Positions 28,042 to 36,911 of a DNA stretch of 64,000 nucleotides are shown piece after piece. The stretch is from Rubellimicrobium mesophilum DSM 19309 (lineage in GTDB: Bacteria > Pseudomonadota > Alphaproteobacteria > Rhodobacterales > Rhodobacteraceae). Every line of letters starts with the position of its first letter. The first letter of the stretch is position 1. Below the pieces are notes generated by a model. The model did no database searches, was not told the origin of the DNA, and worked only from the letters and a program-made list of their open reading frames with translations. Made by a program: the position numbers and the translations under genes. The stretch is taken from the NCBI RefSeq assembly GCF_000600335.2, contig NZ_KK088560.1:122802-186801 (forward strand), read 5' to 3'.

Positions 28042-28777
28042 CATGACCCAAGCGGCCGGAGGCGGGCTGTCGGTCCGCCACCTGAGTCATTCCTTCGGAC
28101 CGCGCCGCGCGCTCGACGACGTGTCCTTCGAGGTGGCGCAGGGAGCCTTCTGCGCTCTCCTGGGGCCGAACGGTGCCGGCAAGTCGACGCTCTTCGCCCT
28201 GCTCACGCGGCTCGTCACAACGCCGCAGGGCGAGATCGAGGTGGCCGGGGTGAACCTCGCCCGGCATCCGCGCGCGGCGCTGGCGCAGATGGGGGTGGTG
28301 TTCCAGCAGCCGACGCTGGACCTCGACCTGACCGTCCGGCGGAACCTGCGCTACTTCGCCGCCCTCCACGGGCTTTCGGGGCGCGAGGCGGAGGCGCGGA
28401 TCGACGCGGCGCTCGAACGGCTCGACATGGCCGAGCGCGGGGGCGAGCTGGCGCGGAGCCTCAACGGCGGGCATCGCCGGCGGACGGAGATCGCGCGCGC
28501 GCTGATCCACAGGCCGCGCGTCCTCCTCCTAGACGAGCCGACGGTGGGCCTCGACGCCGCGAGCCGGGCGAACATCACGCGGCACGTCCATGACCTCGCC
28601 TCCGACATGGGGCTGACGGTGCTCTGGGCGACGCACCTGACGGACGAGGTGTGGGCGACGGACCGGCTGGTGATCCTGCACCGGGGACGCGTGCTGGCCG
28701 ACTCGGTCGCCGGCCGGGTCGCCGGGGACCGGCCCCTGACCGAGGTCTTCCTCGCCATGACGGGAGCCGAGGCGTGA
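28042..28777 (+). CDS. ABC transporter ATP-binding protein of the PQQ-dependent alcohol dehydrogenase system
   Basis: ABC-2 type ATPase of about 245 residues. Walker A LLGPNGAGKST, Q-loop GVVFQQPTLDLDLTVRRNLR, a degenerate signature (SLNGGHRRRTEIARAL in place of LSGGxxRR), Walker B LLLDEPTVGLD and switch His WATHLTDEV. The PTLDLDLTV and WATHLTDEVW phrases match the subfamily that accompanies PQQ alcohol dehydrogenases (TIGR03864 type, named from memory). Its end overlaps the permease gene start (GTGA). In methylotrophs the corresponding gene pair is part of the lanthanide-uptake lut cluster, so lanthanide or lanthanophore import is a reasonable guess here. Confidence 0.85.
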
Positions 28778-29628
28778 CGGCGCAGACGCAGGAGGCGCAG
28801 GCTGCGCAGGATCGGGATGCCGCGACCCAGAGGCCCCGCACCGCCTGGGGCACCTCGCTCCTCGCGATCGTGGAGCGGGAGGCGCTGCGGTTCCTGGGGC
28901 AGCGGGGGCGGTTCTTCGCGGCGCTGGTGCGGCCGCTGGTCTGGCTCCTGGTCTTCGCGGCGGGGTTCCGGGCGGCGCTGGGCCTGTCCATCATCCCGCC
29001 CTACCAGACCTACATCACCTACGAGGTCTACATCGTCCCGGGCCTCTGCGGGATGATCCTGCTCTTCAACGGGATGCAGTCGTCGCTGTCGCTGGTCTAC
29101 GACCGCGAGATGGGGTCCATGCGGCTCCTCCTGACCTCGCCGCAGCCGCGCTGGTGGCTGCTGTTTTCGAAGCTCGTGGCGGGGACCTGCGTGTCGATCC
29201 TGCAGGCCTATGCCTTCCTCGCCATATCGGCCGCGTTCGGGATCGTCATGCCGTGGCTGGGCTACATCCTCGTGCTGCCGGCGCTGTTCGTGGGGGGGCT
29301 CATGCTGGGGGCGCTGGGCCTCGCGCTGTCGAGCTTCGTCCGGCAGTTGGAGAACTTCGCGGGCGTGATGAACTTCGTGATCTTCCCGATGTTCTTCCTG
29401 TCCTCGGCGCTCTACCCGCTCTGGAAGATGGAGGAGAGCTCGCAGCTCCTGCGCGACATCTGCGCCGTCAATCCCTTCACCCACGCCGTCGAGCTGATCC
29501 GCTTCGCGCTCTATGCGCAATTCAACGGGTGGGCGCTGCTCTGGACGCTGGTCGCCACCGTCGCCTTCGGGGTCTTGGCGCTCTGGGGCTACGATCCGGC
29601 GCGGGGGACGACGCGGGCCGGGGGGTAG
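28774..29628 (+). CDS. ABC-2 type permease of the PQQ-dependent alcohol dehydrogenase system
   Basis: 284 residues, six hydrophobic helices. Conserved blocks include WLLVFAAGFRAALGLSI, TYITYEVYIVPGLCGMILLF, DREMGSMRLLLTSPQPRWW, GVMNFVIFPMFFLSSALYPL and NPFTHAVELIRFALYAQFN. This is the PedC-like permease family (TIGR03861 type, from memory) that partners the upstream ATPase. The GTG start overlaps the ATPase stop. The two genes are on the plus strand, opposite to the rest of the PQQ cluster. Confidence 0.85.
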   Translation: MTAQTQEAQAAQDRDAATQRPRTAWGTSLLAIVEREALRFLGQRGRFFAALVRPLVWLLVFAAGFRAALGLSIIPPYQTYITYEVYIVPGLCGMILLFNGMQSSLSLVYDREMGSMRLLLTSPQPRWWLLFSKLVAGTCVSILQAYAFLAISAAFGIVMPWLGYILVLPALFVGGLMLGALGLALSSFVRQLENFAGVMNFVIFPMFFLSSALYPLWKMEESSQLLRDICAVNPFTHAVELIRFALYAQFNGWALLWTLVATVAFGVLALWGYDPARGTTRAGG

Positions 29629-29722
29629 GCCGGGCTCGAGTCCCGACCCGGGGCCGAGGGCGCAGCTTCCCCTACCCCGCCGGGCGGCGACCCAGGGACA
29701 GGATCACCATGACAGCGGCGGG

Positions 29723-29737
29723 TTAAGATCCGGTTAA
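29723..29737 (+). promoter_or_regulatory. Perfect CtrA-type box TTAA-N7-TTAA
   Basis: TTAA at 29723-29726 and TTAA at 29734-29737 with a 7-base spacer match the full CtrA consensus, a rare sequence in such GC-rich DNA. It sits in the short convergent gap between the two ABC gene sets, where no gene appears to start, so its role is unclear. Confidence 0.35.
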
Positions 29738-29785
29738 CGGCCGAAGAGAAAATGCGGAGGACGCGCGGCCAGCCGGGTCACGGGC

Positions 29786-30376
29786 CTAGACCAGCGTCGC
29801 GGGCGAGCCCTCGAGCCGGACGATCCGCTCGCCCAGGCGCTCGGCCTCGGCCCGGACATGGGTCACGAGGAGCACGGCGGGGCGGGTCTCGGCGATGAGG
29901 CTCTCGGTCAGCGCGATCATCTCCTCGGCGAGCGCGGGGTCGAGCGAGACGAAGGGCTCGTCGAGGATCAGGAGCTCGGGCCGTCCGACGAAGGCGCGGG
30001 CCAGCGCCACGCGCCGCTGCTGCCCGAGCGAGAGCTGGCCCGGATAGTCCCCCGCCTTGGCCTCCAGCCCGACCCGGCGCAGCATGGCGCGCGCGGATTC
30101 CTCCGGCAGGCCCGGATGGGTCAGGGTGAGGTTCTGCAGCACGCTGCGCCAGCGCAGGAGCGTGGGTTCCTGGAACACGATGGCGATGTTGTCGGGCCTC
30201 TGGACCTCGCCCTCGAAGGCGCGGTCCACCCCGGCGACGATGCGGAGGAAGGTGCTCTTGCCCACGCCCGAGGGGCCGAGCACCGCCACCCGCTCGCCCG
30301 GGGCGAGGTCGAGGCGCAAGCCCCGTAGGACCTCGGTGTCGCCGAAGGCCTTGCGTCGCACGTGGATGCGGATCAT
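29786..30376 (-). CDS. NitT/TauT-type ABC transporter ATP-binding protein
   Basis: 196 residues, short for the family (about 240-260). Walker A LGPSGVGKST, Q-loop IAIVFQEPTLLRWRSVLQNL, signature LSLGQQRRVALARAF, Walker B LLILDEPFVSLD and switch His LLVTHVRAEAE. The RPDNIAIVFQEPTLLRWRSV phrase is typical of SsuB/TauB-like importers. Its ATG overlaps the permease stop (ATGA). Last gene of a minus-strand operon with the permease and binding protein; drives import across the inner membrane. Confidence 0.88.
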   Translation of the reverse strand: MIRIHVRRKAFGDTEVLRGLRLDLAPGERVAVLGPSGVGKSTFLRIVAGVDRAFEGEVQRPDNIAIVFQEPTLLRWRSVLQNLTLTHPGLPEESARAMLRRVGLEAKAGDYPGQLSLGQQRRVALARAFVGRPELLILDEPFVSLDPALAEEMIALTESLIAETRPAVLLVTHVRAEAERLGERIVRLEGSPATLV

Positions 30377-31122
30377 GCGGTGCGCCAGCGACGGACCCGC
30401 GACTCCCAGGGGCGCAGGAACGCCGCCTCGACCAGCAGCATCACGACGACGAAGGACAGCGCGTAGATCAGCACCATGCCCACGTCGAAGAGCTGGAAAT
30501 ACATGTGGATCTTGAAGCCGATCCCGTTCGAGCGGCCCAGGAACTCCACCACCAGCACGATCTTCCAGATCACCGCGATGCCGCCCCGGGCGGCGGCGGC
30601 GATGTAGGGGGCGAGCTGCGGCAGGACGACGTGGCGGAGCCGGGCGAGGCGCGGCATCCGGTAGACGCGCGCCATTGCGTCAAGCTCCGGGTCGAGCGAG
30701 CGCGCGCCCTCCCGCACGATGGTCACGACGTTCGGGATCTTGTTCAGCGTCACGGCGGTGATCGCCGCCGTCTCGTTGAGGCCGATCCAGAGGTAGCAGA
30801 GCACGACCAGCACGAGCGCGGGCAGGTTCAGGAACACCACGAGCCAGGGGTCGAGCCAGCGGTCGGCCTCCGGGTTCGTGCCCATCAGCGTGCCGATGGC
30901 GATGCCGATCGACATGGCCAGGACAAAGGCCCAGGCGACGCGGACCAGCGTCTTCCAGAGGTGGAAGGGCAGCTCGCCCGAGGCGATCTCGTGCCAGAGC
31001 GGCCCCAGCAGCTTCCACGGCCCGGGCAGGATGGTCGGGTCCGCCGTAAGGGCCGCCCCCACCACCCAGAGCCCGAGGATCGCCGCGAGGGAGACGAGCC
31101 GTGCCGCCGCGTCCCGCGTCAT
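30373..31122 (-). CDS. NitT/TauT-type ABC transporter permease
   Basis: 249 residues with six hydrophobic helices. The EAA loop region is KIPNVVTIVREGARSLDPEL, then RMPRLARLRHVVLPQLAPYI, as in SsuC/TauC permeases, and GIAVIWKIVLVVEFLGRSNG follows. Begins one base after the binding-protein stop and ends overlapping the ATPase start, so the three subunits are coupled. Confidence 0.88.
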   Translation of the reverse strand: MTRDAAARLVSLAAILGLWVVGAALTADPTILPGPWKLLGPLWHEIASGELPFHLWKTLVRVAWAFVLAMSIGIAIGTLMGTNPEADRWLDPWLVVFLNLPALVLVVLCYLWIGLNETAAITAVTLNKIPNVVTIVREGARSLDPELDAMARVYRMPRLARLRHVVLPQLAPYIAAAARGGIAVIWKIVLVVEFLGRSNGIGFKIHMYFQLFDVGMVLIYALSFVVVMLLVEAAFLRPWESRVRRWRTA

Positions 31123-31123
31123 G

Positions 31124-32095
31124 TCACTTGGACAGGTCGAGGAAGAGGCTCTCGGGCACCGAGGTGGCCTTGCCCACCAGCTCCTCGCCGCCGAGCTGCG
31201 CCATCACCTGCAGCATCCGGTTCGCGGCCTCGGTGTCCACCGGCCCCTCGGCCGGGATTCCCGCGCGGAAGCCGGCCCTCAGCGCCTCGAACTCGGCGTC
31301 GTTGTCGGCGTTCATCATCGGCCGGATGCCGTCCCAGGCAGCGTCCTGCATCAGCAGGTCCTTCGCCTGCCGCGAGGCCTCGTAGAGACCCTGGACGAGG
31401 TCCGGGTGCGCCTCGGCGAACTCCCTCTTCATGTAGTAGGTGAGGAGCGGCGTGTTGGGGTCGAGGCCCAGCGCCGTGGCGGCGTCGGTCACGGACATGA
31501 GCTCTCGCATCCCGTTCGCCTCCATCTTGGCGAGGAAGTGCCAGAAGTTGATCGCCGCGTCCGTCCCGCCCTCCAGCGCCGTCTTGTAGATCAGGGGCGG
31601 CGCGCCGAAGACCTGCTCGGTCTCGGAGGCGAGGTCGAAGCCGTATTCCTGCTCGGTGTAGGCGCGCAGGATCAGCCAGGACTTGTCCAGCGGGCCGCCG
31701 GCGATGCCGATGCTGTGGCCCTTGAGGTCCTCGAGCGTCTGGTAGGGGCTGTCGGCCTTGACCACGATCCCGCCCACGGCGGTCGAATAGGGGAAGGCCA
31801 CGTAGTCCTTGCCGCCGGCGTTCTGCTCCGCCACCCAGATCCAGTCGGCGACCGCCATGTCGGCGGCGTCCCCCTCGACGGCCACCCGGGTCGCCCCGTT
31901 GTCGGCGAGCTTCAGGAGCTCGAGGTGGAAGCCGTTCGCCTCGTCGAGGCCGTTGTCGATGATCGTCTGGAGCTCCCAGTTGAGGGTGCCGCTCTCGAGC
32001 GTCGCCGCGCGGATCGTCGGCAGGTCCTGCGCCGCCACGGCCTGCGCCGAGAGCGCGACGGCGAGGCCCGTCGCCAGGTTCCGTAGGATGGTCAT
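31124..32095 (-). CDS. NitT/TauT-type ABC transporter substrate-binding protein
   Basis: 323 residues with a signal peptide (LATGLAVALSAQAVAAQ). Conserved parts: GTLNWELQTIIDNGLDEANG, ADMAVADWIWVAEQNAGG, YSTAVGGIVVKADSPYQT and LKGHSIGIAGGPLDKSWLIL. This is the SsuA/THI5 (NMT1-like) fold, which binds small organic ligands in the periplasm. It follows the beta-propeller gene by about 100 bases on the same strand, inside the PQQ methanol-oxidation block, so its ligand may be linked to C1 or metal-cofactor metabolism (inference). Confidence 0.87.
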   Translation of the reverse strand: MTILRNLATGLAVALSAQAVAAQDLPTIRAATLESGTLNWELQTIIDNGLDEANGFHLELLKLADNGATRVAVEGDAADMAVADWIWVAEQNAGGKDYVAFPYSTAVGGIVVKADSPYQTLEDLKGHSIGIAGGPLDKSWLILRAYTEQEYGFDLASETEQVFGAPPLIYKTALEGGTDAAINFWHFLAKMEANGMRELMSVTDAATALGLDPNTPLLTYYMKREFAEAHPDLVQGLYEASRQAKDLLMQDAAWDGIRPMMNADNDAEFEALRAGFRAGIPAEGPVDTEAANRMLQVMAQLGGEELVGKATSVPESLFLDLSK

Positions 32096-32197
32096 GTCAT
32101 TCTCCCCCTTGTCCTTCAGCCTTGCGGCAGGGCGCCCGGCGAGGATGCCACCGCCCGCCAGGTCCCGCCATTCGCCTTTCGGCCTACACCTTCACCT

Positions 32198-33162
32198 TCA
32201 CTCTGGCGCGACCACGACCCCCCAGGGCTGCTGGCCGACCTGCACGGACCGGACCACCTCCTGCGCCTCCACGTCGATGATGGACACGTCGTTGGAGTTG
32301 CCGTTGGTCGTGACGAGGAACCTCTCGTCCGGCGTGAAGGCGAGCTGCCAGACCCGCTGGCCGACGAGGAGATAGTCCAGCACTTCCCATGTCGCGCCGT
32401 CGATGACCGCGACTCGGTTCGAGGGGCCCAGCGCCACGAAGACGCGGCTGCCGTCCCCGGTGATGCGGATGCCGACGGGCTGGATCAGCTCGGGTTGATG
32501 CCGGGGATCTCGAAGCTGATCCTGTGCAGGACCTCGCCGGTCGCCGGGTCGATCACGCTTACCGTGCCGCCGATCTCGGAGCTGACGTAGAGCAGCTTGC
32601 CGTCCGCCGTGAACTGCGCCACGCGCGGGCGCTGGTCCACCAGCGTGTTCTGCGTGATCTCGAAGGTCTCCGTGTCGATGAAATGCGCCATGTTCGTCGT
32701 CTCGGAGGTGTTCACGAGCGTCTTGCCGTCCGGCGAGATGCCCATTCCTTCCGGCTCCACGCCCACCGGGATCTCGCCCACGATCTGCCCCGTCTTCACG
32801 TCCGTGACGGTGACGAGGTTGTCGTCCTCGTTCGCGATGTAGAGCGGGTTGCCCGAGGGATGGAGCACGAAGAGCTCCGGGTCGGGGCCCGAGGGCAGCG
32901 TATGGGTCTCCTCGTAGGTGTTCGGGTCGAAGACGCGGATCATGTCGTCGTCCGAGGAGGCGACGTAGAGCTCCGAGCCATCGGGCGCGACGGTGATGCC
33001 GCGCGGGCGGTTCCCGGCGGGGAACTCGGCCAGCACCTCCCAGGTGTCGCTGTCGAGCACGGTCACGGTGTTGCCGCGTTCGTTGGAGACGAAGACCTTG
33101 TAGGCCTGGGCTGGGGCGGCCAGCCCCAGGAGCAGGACGGCGGCCGTCGCGTGTCGGATCAT
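32198..33162 (-). CDS. PQQ-system YVTN beta-propeller protein (frameshift near 32494)
   Basis: About 321 residues after repair. A signal peptide (MIRHATAAVLLLGLAAPAQA) precedes repeated blades with KVFVSNERGNTVTVLDSDTW, GSELYVASSDDDMIRVFD and SRVFVALGPSNRVAVIDGAT, ending QQPWGVVVAPE. This matches the PQQ-dependent catabolism-associated beta-propeller family (TIGR03866 type, from memory). Adding one C in the CCC near 32494 turns IPGINPS-stop into IPGINPELIQPVGI and joins the frames. GGAGGAG precedes the ATG. The gene start overlaps the stop of the upstream binding-protein gene. Periplasmic; the role in the PQQ/ABC system is not established. Confidence 0.85.
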
Positions 33163-34349
33163 TCCGCTCCTCCCCCAAAGGCGGTGCATTTCGATTCGGG
33201 CCGGTCGAGCCCCAGCGTGTCGAGCGTCGAGACCGGGTGCAGGAATCCCTCCTGCGGCGAGACGCTGACGGTGATGCGCCCATCGGTCAGCAGGATCGGC
33301 TGGCGAAGCTGCCCGTTCCAGTCGCGGAAGGTGAGCGGCTGCCCCTTGAAGGCGCCGACCTCGAAGTCGGGGCCGAGCGCATAGTCCCGGATCGCCTGCG
33401 GGTCGGCCGAGCGGGTGCGCGTCACCGCCTCGCCCACCACGCGGAGGGCGAGCCAGGCCTGGTAGTCCTCCTCGCGCATGGGGCGATGGGCCAGGGCCTC
33501 GAAGCGGTTCTGCATCTGCGTGGCGCCCCAGCTCTCGTGCGCGGGGTGCCAGGTCACGGGGCGCAGGCCCGCCGAGCCGGTGACGGGCCGGGCGTCCCAG
33601 GTCTGGAACGGCAGGTAGGCCGCGAAGACGTCGCTCGCGTCGGCCGCGACGACGACGTCGTGCCGCCTCGCATCCTGGGTGAAGAGCGGGATCTGTTGCT
33701 GCACCTGCGCCTGACCCGTGTCCGTGACCCGCGCGCCGCCCCGGTCCTCGAACTCCCGCTCCTCCGCGATGGTGGCGCCGAACTTCTCGGCCGAGGCCTC
33801 GTAGGCCTGCGCCAGGGCGAGGTCCTCGGGATGCGAGCCGTGGATGAGGAACCACCTCTCCCAGCGCTTCCAGACCAGGAACTGCGCGAGGGCGTCCGTC
33901 AGCATCCGCTCGCTCGGCGCGACGTGGAGGACGTTGGCCCGACAGTCCTCGCCGCGCAGGGATTCGTCGGTGGCCTCGGCGTTGAGGATCAGCATTCCTT
34001 CCGGCGCGGAATCGGCAAAGGCCAGGACCTCGTCCCGATGCGCGAGCACGACCACGATGCCGTAGCCCTCCGTGACGAGCTGGTCGAAGGCGGCCTGCGC
34101 CTCCTCCGGCGCGACGGCGACATCGTGGACCGCGTAGGTGTCGCCCAGGAATCCGCCGGTCGTCGCATTGTCCTCGGTGGCGAGCTCCGCCCCCGCGAAG
34201 CCCAGGTCCTCGGGCGGCAGGTCGAGGCGCGAGATCGGCAGCAGCCCCGGATAGTCCACCCGCAGCACGGCGGCGCGGACCTCGGCGGAGGAGGCAGGCT
34301 GCGCGGCGGCAAGGCCGAGGGCGCAGAGCGCGGCGACCCGCCTCAGCAC
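33159..34349 (-). CDS. ABC transporter substrate-binding protein of the PQQ alcohol dehydrogenase system
   Basis: 396 residues from a GTG that begins a clean signal peptide (RRVAALCALGLAAAQPASSA). Characteristic blocks: AAVLRVDYPGLLPISRLDLP, EGMLILNAEATDESLRGEDC, RWERWFLIHGSHPEDLALAQ, VVVAADASDVFAAYLPFQTW and TWHPAHESWGATQMQNRFEA. These fit the TIGR03863-type binding protein (from memory), whose relative LutA belongs to the lanthanide-uptake cluster of Methylobacterium extorquens. First gene of a minus-strand operon (this gene, the beta-propeller, then the NitT-type transporter), divergent from the DUF2380/DUF3280-like gene. Confidence 0.85.
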   Translation of the reverse strand: MLRRVAALCALGLAAAQPASSAEVRAAVLRVDYPGLLPISRLDLPPEDLGFAGAELATEDNATTGGFLGDTYAVHDVAVAPEEAQAAFDQLVTEGYGIVVVLAHRDEVLAFADSAPEGMLILNAEATDESLRGEDCRANVLHVAPSERMLTDALAQFLVWKRWERWFLIHGSHPEDLALAQAYEASAEKFGATIAEEREFEDRGGARVTDTGQAQVQQQIPLFTQDARRHDVVVAADASDVFAAYLPFQTWDARPVTGSAGLRPVTWHPAHESWGATQMQNRFEALAHRPMREEDYQAWLALRVVGEAVTRTRSADPQAIRDYALGPDFEVGAFKGQPLTFRDWNGQLRQPILLTDGRITVSVSPQEGFLHPVSTLDTLGLDRPESKCTAFGGGAE

Positions 34350-34416
34350 CGGCGCACCCCGCTGGCCCGCGCCGGAGCGCGGCCTATGTCCGATCCAGCT
34401 TCCAACGGGTATCGCA

Positions 34417-34929
34417 ATGATGAAGTCCCTTTCCTTCGCGGCCGCCTTGATCTTGGCCCTTCCCGGGGCGGCCCCGGCCCTGGAGGCGCTGAAGCCCGGC
34501 GCCAAGGTCGCGTTCTTCGGCATCCACTTCATCGACACCTCGACCGAGGGCGCGATCAACGGCGTCCGAGCCGACGAGACGGCGCGGCTCGCCCTCCTGG
34601 AGGAGGAGGTCCGCGACCGGTTCCTTGCCGAGGGGTTCGACCTCGTGGACACCACGCCGGTCGCCGAGGAGCTCGGGCGCACCCAGAACCCGGCGCATTG
34701 CAACGATTGCGAGGTCCGCATGGCCGAGAGGCTCGGCGCCGACTATTCGCTCGTGGGCGAGGTCCAGAAGGTCTCGAACCTGATCCTGTCGATGAACCTC
34801 GCGCTGCGCGAGGCGGACACGGGAGACCTCGTGCGGATGCTGGCCGTCGACATCCGGGGGAACACCGACGAGTCCTGGCTGCGCGGCGGGCAATACATCC
34901 TCGACAACCACGTCTTCGCCGAGGAGTGA
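34417..34929 (+). CDS. DUF2380/DUF3280-like exported protein of PQQ clusters
   Basis: 170 residues. Signal peptide MMKSLSFAAALILALPGAAP, then VAFFGIHFIDTSTEGAINGV, FDLVDTTPVAEELGRTQNPA, HCNDCEVRMAERLGADYSLV and KVSNLILSMNLALREADTGD. This is the uncharacterised exported family that recurs next to PQQ dehydrogenase ABC genes. The Cys pair (CNDC) may bind metal or form a disulfide. The gene lies alone on the plus strand, sharing a 67-base divergent promoter region with the binding-protein gene. Confidence 0.78.
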   Translation: MMKSLSFAAALILALPGAAPALEALKPGAKVAFFGIHFIDTSTEGAINGVRADETARLALLEEEVRDRFLAEGFDLVDTTPVAEELGRTQNPAHCNDCEVRMAERLGADYSLVGEVQKVSNLILSMNLALREADTGDLVRMLAVDIRGNTDESWLRGGQYILDNHVFAEE

Positions 34930-34949
34930 CCGGACCAGACGGGGCGCCC

Positions 34950-35489
34950 TCACGGCCGCACCAGCGGCTCGGCCCGCTCGGTCGGGAAGCCCGCCCCCGC
35001 CCAGCCGTCCGCGCCGCCAGGGAACCAGAGGACGTTCCGGTAGCCCATGGCCAGGGCGCGCTTGGCGGCGTTCCAGGACATCCAGCAGTCCTGCTTGCAG
35101 TAGAACAGGACCGGACGGGAGGGATCGCCCCCGGTGACCTGCCGCAGCCCGTCACCGAAATACCTCTCCTCCTCGGTCGAAAGCGCCTCGTAGCCGACGT
35201 TCGGCAGCCATGTCGCGCCGGGGATGCCGTCATGGGCACGCTCGTGCCAGATCGTGCCCTCGGGCAGGTTCCCGGGCTTGGGCTCGCGCGGGAGGACGTC
35301 CACGAAGGCCACATCGCCCGCCTCCCAGAGCCGATGCGCCTCCTCCGCGTCCACCGTGGTGGCGCCCGCGAGGCCCCCGGGCACCGGCGCCGCGTAGGGC
35401 GCGCCGCGATAGCCTTCGGGCTCCGGGACGGTCTCGGCCATTGCGGCCACCGGGAGCAGGACGGCGAGGAGGAGCGCGGCGCGCAGCAC
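34950..35489 (-). CDS. PQQ-associated CXXCW-type rhodanese-like protein
   Basis: 179 residues from a GTG with GGAGGG upstream. A signal peptide (LRAALLLAVLLPVAAMA) is followed by YRGAPYAAPVPGGLAGATTV, FVDVLPREPKPGNLP and IWHERAHDGIPGATWLPNVG, and a rhodanese-like active-site region FYCKQDCWMSWNAAKRALAM. This is the PQQ-dependent catabolism-associated CXXCW family (TIGR03865 type, from memory); here the motif reads CKQDCW. Located directly after xoxJ (5-base gap), so it is the fourth gene of the xox operon. A role in periplasmic sulfur/redox chemistry or dehydrogenase maturation is inferred. Confidence 0.85.
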   Translation of the reverse strand: MLRAALLLAVLLPVAAMAETVPEPEGYRGAPYAAPVPGGLAGATTVDAEEAHRLWEAGDVAFVDVLPREPKPGNLPEGTIWHERAHDGIPGATWLPNVGYEALSTEEERYFGDGLRQVTGGDPSRPVLFYCKQDCWMSWNAAKRALAMGYRNVLWFPGGADGWAGAGFPTERAEPLVRP

Positions 35490-35494
35490 GGACC

Positions 35495-36328
35495 CTAACC
35501 CTCCGGCTTCAGTTCGGTGCCCATGTCGTTCAGCAACGGCACCCCGGCATCGCGCAGGATCGCGTCGATCTCGTCCTGATGGCGCCGGATGAGGGAGTTG
35601 AGCTGCCGCTTCCAGGCGTCCTCGCCCTGCCGCACGCCCATGGTGATCCGGTAGGACAGGCGCGGCTGCGCGGCCTCGTGGAGCAGCGGGACAGCCGTCA
35701 GGTCGGGGTGGCGCTGCTTGACCATGGGTCCGGCGATCGGTCCCCACATCAGCGCCACGTCGATCGCGCCGGATTCGAGGTCGGCGATCATCATGTCGGG
35801 CGGAGAGTCGTATCGCCGGTCGGCGAAGAGCTCGTAGGACTTGATGTTGCCGAGAAGGCCGAGCCGCGCAAGGTGCGTCGCGGGCGGGCTCCCCGCGACG
35901 AGGCCGATCCGCGCGTCCTTGAGCCGGGGATCGGACAATTCGGCGACGTCGGCGAAGGGGCCGTCCGCCTTGGTGACCAGGACATGGGTCGAGGTCATGT
36001 AGTGGTTGGTGTTGAGCACCGTCTCGGCGTCCTGGGCATAGCCGATGACCACGTCGCAGCGCGCCGCGTTGAGCGTGTTGCGGATGAACCCGGTGGACAT
36101 CGGGTACCAGACATACTCGACGCGCCGGTCGAGCTCTCGCGCGAGAAGCTCGGCGATCCTGTTCTCGTATCCCGACCCGTCCTCCGAAGAGGCGGGCCAG
36201 GCGGCCGGATCGGAGCAGACGCGGAACGCCGTCGTCGAGACGAGGTCGGCGGTCTGCGCGCCCGCCGCGCCGGCCAGGACCAGGCAGAGCAGGGCCGCGA
36301 GCGCCCGCTCAGGTGCCCATGCAGGCAT
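35495..36328 (-). CDS. xoxJ: Methanol-oxidation periplasmic binding protein XoxJ/MoxJ-like
   Basis: 277 residues. A signal peptide (ALAALLCLVLAGAAGA) and a periplasmic binding fold: FRVCSDPAAWPASSEDGSGY, ENRIAELLARELDRRVEYVW, RNTLNAARCDVVIGYAQDAE, GSPPATHLARLGLLGNIKSY and GAIDVALMWGPIAGPMVKQR. This is the quinoprotein-dehydrogenase-associated binding-protein family. It is thought to help mature or activate XoxF/MxaF rather than to serve a transporter. The ATG lies inside the end of xoxG, so the genes overlap by about 20 bases. Confidence 0.9.
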   Translation of the reverse strand: MPAWAPERALAALLCLVLAGAAGAQTADLVSTTAFRVCSDPAAWPASSEDGSGYENRIAELLARELDRRVEYVWYPMSTGFIRNTLNAARCDVVIGYAQDAETVLNTNHYMTSTHVLVTKADGPFADVAELSDPRLKDARIGLVAGSPPATHLARLGLLGNIKSYELFADRRYDSPPDMMIADLESGAIDVALMWGPIAGPMVKQRHPDLTAVPLLHEAAQPRLSYRITMGVRQGEDAWKRQLNSLIRRHQDEIDAILRDAGVPLLNDMGTELKPEG

Positions 36329-36848
36329 TCTCGTCCTCGCGGATCACGTCGGTCTTGTCGTCGTGCTTGGCGGGGCGCCCGCGCGGGATCGCGTCGGTGC
36401 CACGGGCCCGGAGATAGACGTAGATGTCGTCCAGGTAGCACATGACGTTCGCGTTGTCGCCGAAGGCGGGCATGACGTTCTCGTGGCCGCCGCCGACGTT
36501 CTGGCGCCCGCCCGCGACGATGCCGACGAAGTCGTAGTAGTCGAGCCGCATCACGGAGTTCTTCAGGGCGGGCGCGTAGCTCGACCCTTCGCCGTCCGGC
36601 CCGTGGCAGACGTGGCATTCCGAGTGGTAGCGGCGGTAGCCCGAATAGGTGCGCCAGTCGACGGTCCCGTCCTCGGCGATGTGGAAGGTGGGAATGTCCT
36701 CGGCGTTGAAGTAGCGGCCGTCCTCCTCGCGGGCCACGGCGGTGTCCGGGGCCGCGGCCGTGTCCGCCTGCTGCGACCAGCCGACCGAGGCCGTGAGCAT
36801 GAGGATGGCGAGCACGGCGCCCGGCGAGCCTGGTTTGCGCATGTTCAT
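36309..36848 (-). CDS. xoxG: Cytochrome c XoxG-like electron acceptor for methanol dehydrogenase
   Basis: 179 residues with a signal peptide (LAILMLTASVGWSQ). One haem site CHVCH within YRRYHSECHVCHGPDGEGSS, MPAFGDNANVMCYLDDIYVY as the axial-ligand/C-terminal region, and the terminal ENACMGT. The extra Cys pair (MCYLDD and ACMGT) fits the four-cysteine methanol-metabolism cytochromes. The protein takes electrons from XoxF in the periplasm. Two in-frame ATGs (36848, 36842) follow AGGAG; the second has the more usual spacing. Directly downstream of xoxF, upstream of xoxJ. Confidence 0.9.
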   Translation of the reverse strand: MNMRKPGSPGAVLAILMLTASVGWSQQADTAAAPDTAVAREEDGRYFNAEDIPTFHIAEDGTVDWRTYSGYRRYHSECHVCHGPDGEGSSYAPALKNSVMRLDYYDFVGIVAGGRQNVGGGHENVMPAFGDNANVMCYLDDIYVYLRARGTDAIPRGRPAKHDDKTDVIREDENACMGT

Positions 36849-36911
36849 GAGCTCCTGCTGTCGTGAAGGCCGGCGGGGGACGCCCCCGCCGGCGTGATTT
36901 GCATGGTCCGA

